From NCBI GenBank assembly GCA_024277285.1, contig JAJRVM010000181.1, positions 1 to 18,617 of the forward strand: a stretch of 18,617 bases of DNA, read 5' to 3'. The position numbers and the translations under genes are program-made. Source of the stretch: Planctomycetota bacterium (GTDB taxonomy: Bacteria; Planctomycetota; Planctomycetia; Pirellulales; Pirellulaceae). Below are positions 14,634 to 18,617 of this stretch, piece by piece. Each line of letters begins with the position of its first letter. Position 1 is the first letter of the stretch. A model generated the notes under the pieces. The model saw nothing but the letters and a program-made list of their open reading frames with translations, was not told the origin of the DNA and did no database searches.

Positions 14634-14695
14634 CGTTTGTGACACCGAGTTGTGTGGATCCCTTGACGTGGAGGTCGAGTGTCACAATCGCAAAC
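14634..14695. repeat. Interrupted inverted repeat (TTGTGACAC / GTGTCACAA)
   Basis: TTGTGACAC (14637-14645) and GTGTCACAA (14679-14687) are inverted copies. CGTTTG flanks the left one, and its inverse CAAACG (14691-14696) lies beyond the right one, with a few extra bases between. It could be an operator or chance; it lies about 90 nt upstream of the tRNA-Glu gene. Confidence 0.35.
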
Positions 14696-15047
14696 GCATT
14701 ACGAGCTGCATAATCACACTTTGTTCGTTGCGATCGCATTTCTGCAGCAGCTGGGATTGGAGACTCGATGTTGAAGGCATTGTTCCTGTACCTGTGAGCG
14801 TTGCAGGCTCATCGCAGCGTAATCGCGGTTTGGAAAGCTGACGTGACTCGGCAATGTCCGGGTCAGTGAGAGATTAGACGCGGAGCCGCGCAGAAAGGTT
14901 CACGAGAAAAAGCGTGTTCGATGACACTTGACCGCCGACTCTCGGCAAAGCTCCCGCCGCCATCGGCTTCCGATCGGCGGAACAAGGACGAGTCCGCTGC
15001 AGTTCCGACCTCACAGCTGGTTTGGGCGTTTGGTGGGCAGCTATCTG

Positions 15048-15076
15048 TGGTTCCACCCAGCGCAATAGGCTATAAT
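15048..15076 (+). promoter_or_regulatory. Candidate promoter of the sulfatase gene
   Basis: A perfect TATAAT at 15071-15076 lies about 139 nt before the chosen ATG and points toward it. The -35 region at 17-nt spacing (GTTCCA, 15048-15053) is poor. The call rests mainly on the -10 box. Confidence 0.4.
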
Positions 15077-15214
15077 CGCGGCGCGCGAGCAGCGTTGTCC
15101 AGACTACTCACGGTAGCTTCCGCCCAACGGCTTCGCCAAACCAGCCAGCTACACGTATCTGCTACTCATATGTCGTCTAACCAGATGGCCAACCAACCCT
15201 CGGGAGCCGTCCTC

Positions 15215-17428
15215 ATGACCTGCCGCTCGCTATTGTGCCTGCCCTTGTTTTTGCTCACTTCCACAGTCCAATCGGCCGGTATTCAAACAGCCGATCAACC
15301 GACCATCGAGCGGCCGAACATTATCTATATCATGGCGGATGATATGGGGTTCTCGGATATTGGCTGTTACGGGTCGGAGATATCCACACCCAACCTGGAC
15401 GCGTTGGCGGCAGACGGTATTCGCTTCACGCAGTTCTACAATACTGCGCGTTGTTGCCCGACACGTGCGTGCCTGCTGACGGGGCTGTATCCTCACCAAG
15501 CCGGCGTCGGGCACATGATGGAGGACCGTGGTTACGAGGGGTATCGTGGCGACTTGAACCGAAACTGTGTGACGATTGCCGAAGTGCTTCGTTCTGCCGG
15601 ATACCGTACCTACATGACGGGCAAATGGCATGTCACCCGAGTCGCTCGTTCGCAGGGCAAGCTCGATAAACACAACTGGCCACTGCAACGTGGTTTTGAA
15701 AGATATTACGGGACGATTCATGGCGCGGGAAGTTTCTTCGACCCGAACACGTTAACACGCGACAACACGTTCATTTCGCCGTACGCCGATCCCGAGTACC
15801 AACCGAAGCAATTCTATTACACGGATGCCATCAGCGATCATGCCGCGCGATTCATTCGTGAGCACCACCAACAGTCCAGCGATCGGCCTTTCTTTCTCTA
15901 TGTTCCCTACACGGCCGCACACTGGCCGATGCATGCATTGGAGAAAGACATTGCCAAGTATGAGGGCAAATACGATGCTGGCTACCAGGCGATTCGTGAC
16001 GCGCGCTATCGACGCATGATCGAATTGGGGATCGTCAATAAGGCCGCGACCGTCAATTGGCCAATTCCAGACGAATGGAAGGAGCTCAAGTACAAGGAGT
16101 GGGACGTTCGCAATATGCAGGTGTATGCCGCTATGATTGACAATATGGACCAGGGGGTCGGTCGAATTGTCAAGGCGTTAAGAGAGACCGGGCAATTGGA
16201 CAACACGCTGCTCTGTTTCTTTCAGGATAATGGTGGCTGTGCCGAAGAATACGGCCGTGGCGGCAAGGGGCGTCCGCGCGCCGCTCAGCCGGAGTTGGCA
16301 CCGTTGCCAGACGATTATATCCAACCTGACATGACACCTAAGCAGAACCGAGCTGGCTTTAAAATGCGTACCGGCAAGGGCTCCATGGCCGGTCCCGATG
16401 ATACGGCGATCGGGTACGGACGCGGTTGGGCCACCGTCTCGAACACGCCCTTCCGAGAATACAAACACTGGGTGCACGAGGGAGGGATATCAACGCCCTT
16501 GATCGTCCACTGGCCGGCCGTGGTCAAACGCAAAGGGGAACTCGAGCCAACTCCGGGCCACTTGATTGACCTGATGGCCACCGCAGTGGATGTTTCGGGC
16601 GCAGACTATCCCGAGACTTTCCATGACGGCCAGAAGATCACGCCCATGGAAGGTCGTAGTCTGGTTCCCGTGTTCTTGGGCAACGGGATCAACCGGGAAG
16701 CCATCTACTGGGAACATGAAGGCAATCGAGCAATACGCGTTGGCAATTGGAAGCTTGTGGCAAAGGGCGCACGCGGTGCCTGGGAGCTTTACAATATCGC
16801 AAAAGATCGCAGCGAACAAAACGACCTGGCTGCCAACCAGCCCGATCGCGTCGAACGGATGACAGCGATGTGGCAGGCATGGGCTCAGCGAGCGCATGTG
16901 CTGCCGCTGAATCCGCGTTCCAAGAAGAACAAGGTCAATAAGAATAAGTTCAATCGCAAGCAAACACGTTTCCTGCTAAAACAGGGCGACGCTCTAAGTC
17001 AATTCAAAGCGCCCTATATCGCAAAACGCGCCTTTTCCGTCAACGCCACCGTCACGCTCGACGCGGCACACGCCCAAGGTGTGATCGTTGTGCAAGGTGG
17101 GTCGTTCAACGGTTGGTCCTTGTTCCTGCGTAACGGAGAGCTCTGTTTCGCGACCACGCACGAGGGGACTCGAACGGTTGTGCAAAGTGGCGCACAAGTG
17201 AGTAAGGGCAACGTTGGAGTGGCAGTCGAATTGAATGCTCATGGAAGCGTAACGCTGTCGGTTGATGGGACCGCGGCTAAGAAAGCACGTGTTCCCGGCC
17301 TCGTGCCAAGTCAGCCGATCGACGGACTGGAGCTGGGCCAGGATTCCAACGGGGCCGTAGGAGACTATACCGTTCCATTCAAGCTGCAAGGGAACGTTGA
17401 GAAGGTCGTGATCGAACTCGCTAAGTGA
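15215..17428 (+). CDS. Secreted Cys-type sulfatase (arylsulfatase family S1) with C-terminal extension
   Basis: ATG at 15215 follows GGGAG by 8 nt and opens a signal peptide (MTCRSLLCLPLFLLTSTVQS), giving 737 aa. The fold start is RPNIIYIMADDMG, with metal residues Asp42 and Asp43. The active-site motif CCPTR (80-84), followed by LLTG, marks Cys80 for conversion to formylglycine, so a maturase elsewhere is needed. GKWH and FFQDNGG supply further catalytic and metal residues. After the sulfatase domain (to about 565) comes a Lys/Asn-rich linker, then about 145 residues of beta-rich sequence (NGWSLFLRNGELCF) resembling a LamG-like module. It would remove sulfate esters from a polysaccharide outside the cytoplasm; the substrate class cannot be read. 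No adjacent co-directional partner. Confidence 0.93.
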   Translation: MTCRSLLCLPLFLLTSTVQSAGIQTADQPTIERPNIIYIMADDMGFSDIGCYGSEISTPNLDALAADGIRFTQFYNTARCCPTRACLLTGLYPHQAGVGHMMEDRGYEGYRGDLNRNCVTIAEVLRSAGYRTYMTGKWHVTRVARSQGKLDKHNWPLQRGFERYYGTIHGAGSFFDPNTLTRDNTFISPYADPEYQPKQFYYTDAISDHAARFIREHHQQSSDRPFFLYVPYTAAHWPMHALEKDIAKYEGKYDAGYQAIRDARYRRMIELGIVNKAATVNWPIPDEWKELKYKEWDVRNMQVYAAMIDNMDQGVGRIVKALRETGQLDNTLLCFFQDNGGCAEEYGRGGKGRPRAAQPELAPLPDDYIQPDMTPKQNRAGFKMRTGKGSMAGPDDTAIGYGRGWATVSNTPFREYKHWVHEGGISTPLIVHWPAVVKRKGELEPTPGHLIDLMATAVDVSGADYPETFHDGQKITPMEGRSLVPVFLGNGINREAIYWEHEGNRAIRVGNWKLVAKGARGAWELYNIAKDRSEQNDLAANQPDRVERMTAMWQAWAQRAHVLPLNPRSKKNKVNKNKFNRKQTRFLLKQGDALSQFKAPYIAKRAFSVNATVTLDAAHAQGVIVVQGGSFNGWSLFLRNGELCFATTHEGTRTVVQSGAQVSKGNVGVAVELNAHGSVTLSVDGTAAKKARVPGLVPSQPIDGLELGQDSNGAVGDYTVPFKLQGNVEKVVIELAK

Positions 17429-17463
17429 TGCCAAGCACAATGGCCGAGGTCGCCTGCGGCTAC

Positions 17464-17477
17464 GGGATGGAATCCCC
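17464..17477 (-). repeat. Second copy of the GGGGATTCCATCCC core
   Basis: Plus strand reads GGGATGGAATCCCC directly after a GGCTAC motif. Its reverse complement equals the core of the 13890-13910 hairpin. Stem arms outside the core no longer pair fully. Confidence 0.55.
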
Positions 17478-17499
17478 AGGCCACGAGAATCGCTTCCCA

Positions 17500-17868
17500 C
17501 TACTTCGGCGTGACCTCGAATGCCAGTATCGTGCGAGGCGGAACCTTCAGCAGCTTCTTGAGGACTGCAGGGGCGACCGTTGTTTCACCAGGTCCTTCTG
17601 GTGTGATGTGCGTCAGTGTGACTCGGTTCGCAGGCATGCCGATGCTGTTCGCGTCGAATGACCATGTGGCTTCGATCGGCTGATCAGAGACGTTGGCGAA
17701 AATGACGAATGACGAAATACCCAGGGATCAAAAGAAGACGAAATCGGAGGCGTGTGCGCCATCTGCGAACAAGCGTGAGCGCAAAGTGGCGTTGTCGAAA
17801 TAGGGGTAACCGTGTTGGGGAATCAGGCCTGTTGGCCCTGTCAGAAGCTCTAATCTAACACACTTCAT
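17500..17868 (-). pseudogene. C-terminal gene remnant with one in-frame TGA
   Basis: Read on minus from an ATG at 17868, the frame gives VRLELLTGPTGLIPQHGYPY..., then HASDFVFF, a TGA at 17730-17728, and continues in the same frame as SLGISSFVIFANVSDQPIEA to LAFEVTPK and TAG at 17502-17500. Both sides read as ordinary protein of about 45 and 75 residues. Upstream, another stop (17883-17881) closes the frame, so the N-terminal part is gone. I do not recognise the family; the texture suggests the end of a larger secreted enzyme. The tail end of this remnant faces the sulfatase gene, convergent with it. Confidence 0.6.
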
Positions 17869-17926
17869 GAGCAACGTGGTTCAATATACAAGAAACGACA
17901 AGACTGATATCCCGTCAATCGCCACT

Positions 17927-17974
17927 CCGGTGCCTTACGGCACCGGCAAAGGCTGTACCGGCCCTGCCGGGCCG
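17927..17974. repeat. Two adjacent GC-rich hairpins
   Basis: A perfect 8-bp stem with TTAC loop (17927-17946) and a perfect 6-bp stem with TGCC loop (17959-17974). The arrangement resembles the hairpin pair at 86-141, which also ends with a GGCC-type stem. Confidence 0.65.
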
Positions 17975-18175
17975 AGGTCAGTCTATGTTTTCTTGGCACA
18001 CGGGTTTCGTGGCACATGACAGGAGCTGATCAGATCGGTTGTCGGCAAGTATGTCGATACGCTGCAACCGGGTCTTGTTTCGGTCTCGGTGAAGCGGCGA
18101 ACGATAGAAAACCCCAGGCTCGACCGACGAAAGAATTGGAGAATACCCTCTGGTAGCTGACAAGTCGTGCCCCCG

Positions 18176-18192
18176 ACCGGGACAAGCCCGGT
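18176..18192 (+). repeat. Hairpin repeat with GGGACAAGCCC core, copy B
   Basis: ACCGGG, loop ACAAG, CCCGGT on plus. Against copy A (11218-11234, minus) two stem pairs differ, and both still pair (A-T for G-C and C-G for T-A). Confidence 0.6.
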
Positions 18193-18301
18193 GGAGGGCG
18201 AAGGCGGCAATAGATAGCTGCAAAGCTCACTGCGTGAAAAGTGAAACGTGCCCTCTTAGCAATCCTGGTTCATGACGGGAGTTTAGCGGTTGCACGGCTA
18301 C

Positions 18302-18617
18302 TCATCGGAGTTCGCTCACATTGACCATCTTTCTATCAGCTCTTTGGAACAGGCGACGAATCGTCTCCGCGGAAGCATCTCCACGCAGTTCCTGTACGTA
18401 GCCATCCGCCGAAGCGCAGAGCCAACGTCCATCACTGCCGATCAAGATTCCGGCCAAAGGAATCTCGGGATCAAATGCATAGTCTTCCGGAGCGGTCCAG
18501 GGAACCGCATTCTCAGGCTTCACGGCCACCAGCACGACCGTATTGCTGGTCCCGTCCGCAATATCTCGAAAACGTATTGCCTTGGGACCGCCAAAGACGG
18601 TTCCCTTGCCAACGGGC
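18302..18617 (-). CDS. C-terminal end of a DUF1559-family protein (partial, runs off the window)
   Basis: The frame is open to the right edge, giving about 104 residues. It contains RFRDIADGTSNTVVLVAVKP, then ENAVPWTAPEDYAFDP and a DGRW...ADGYVQEL stretch. DGTSNT followed by PENAVPWT is characteristic of the C-terminal part of DUF1559 proteins, a very large planctomycete family. Complete members start with a type IV pilin-like prepilin leader and are thought to be surface or pseudopilin-like; that part is outside the window. The TGA at 18304-18302 ends the gene. Role not assigned. Confidence 0.85.
   Translation of the reverse strand, partial: PVGKGTVFGGPKAIRFRDIADGTSNTVVLVAVKPENAVPWTAPEDYAFDPEIPLAGILIGSDGRWLCASADGYVQELRGDASAETIRRLFQRADRKMVNVSELR

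Larger units (their letters stand above)
14545..15214. other. Spacer between the tRNA cluster and the sulfatase
   Basis: No gene is supported. The sulfatase frame stays open back to 14921, but codons before 15215 look unlike protein and precede the signal peptide. On minus, TTGACA at 14598-14593 (before the tRNAs) lacks a matching -10 box, so no tRNA promoter is called. An interrupted inverted repeat built on TTGTGACAC lies at 14634-14695. Confidence 0.5.
17869..18301. other. Spacer with paired hairpins before the DUF1559-like gene
   Basis: No gene is supported. Two hairpins sit close together: CCGGTGCC/GGCACCGG around TTAC (17927-17946) and CGGCCC/GGGCCG around TGCC (17959-17974). Neither is followed by a T-run. 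Three open frames of 66-81 codons overlap on minus at 17978-18230 in different phases, which is more like low-stop DNA than genes. A GGGACAAGCCC hairpin is at 18176-18192. Confidence 0.5.

Noticed and set aside
14617..14841. Open frame of 74 codons starting MKKPAVV on plus
   Set aside because: The start looks attractive, but there is no ribosome site, the composition is Cys/Arg-rich, and an inverted repeat runs through it.
17978..18230. Three overlapping open frames of 66-81 codons on minus
   Set aside because: Three phases open at once without a ribosome site is typical of stop-poor DNA; none resembles a known protein.
1..18617. CRISPR array, prophage or insertion sequence with transposase
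   Set aside because: No regularly spaced direct repeats with unique spacers, no phage structural genes and no transposase or integrase motif were seen.

Overview
The window looks like a chromosomal stretch from a planctomycete, probably of the Pirellula/Rhodopirellula type. The grounds are gene content: a DUF1559-type protein at the right edge, a secreted Cys-type sulfatase with an extra C-terminal module, a Tat-exported neutral-ceramidase-like protein, a HEAT-repeat protein tied to an ABC exporter, long gene-poor gaps and many small palindromic repeats. No species is claimed.

Left part (343-7642, minus strand): a tight four-gene cluster, transcribed right to left. It encodes an 891-aa membrane-anchored protein with an amidotransferase-like region, an ABC ATPase (8-nt overlap), a fused double ABC-2 permease (3-nt gap) and an N-terminally anchored HEAT-repeat protein (36-nt gap). 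A candidate promoter lies at 7891-7919. I infer one multi-part envelope export or remodelling machine of unknown substrate. Upstream, also on minus, are a heparan-alpha-glucosaminide N-acetyltransferase-like membrane protein (8024-9136) and a zinc-ribbon/DUF4190-like protein with a long basic tail (9484-11181).

Middle (11378-14544): a truncated S9 peptidase keeps only its alpha/beta-hydrolase domain, and its 5' junction carries a palindrome. Divergent from it is the ceramidase-like gene, which keeps the metal-site motifs but has Asn where the bacterial ceramidase nucleophile Ser is expected. A hairpin-rich spacer follows, then four tRNA genes on the minus strand in the order Glu(TTC), Ile(GAT), an atypical short-variable-loop tRNA with anticodon TAG, and Asp(GTC).

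Right part (15215-18617): a secreted sulfatase on plus, a minus-strand C-terminal gene remnant with one in-frame TGA, a spacer with paired hairpins, and the C-terminal end of a DUF1559-like protein running off the window.

The most unusual items are the class-I-shaped tRNA with a Leu anticodon, the one-polypeptide double permease in its HEAT/amidotransferase-like operon, and two hairpin repeat families whose copies differ by paired (compensatory) changes. All function calls come from reading motifs by eye; no database search was run.
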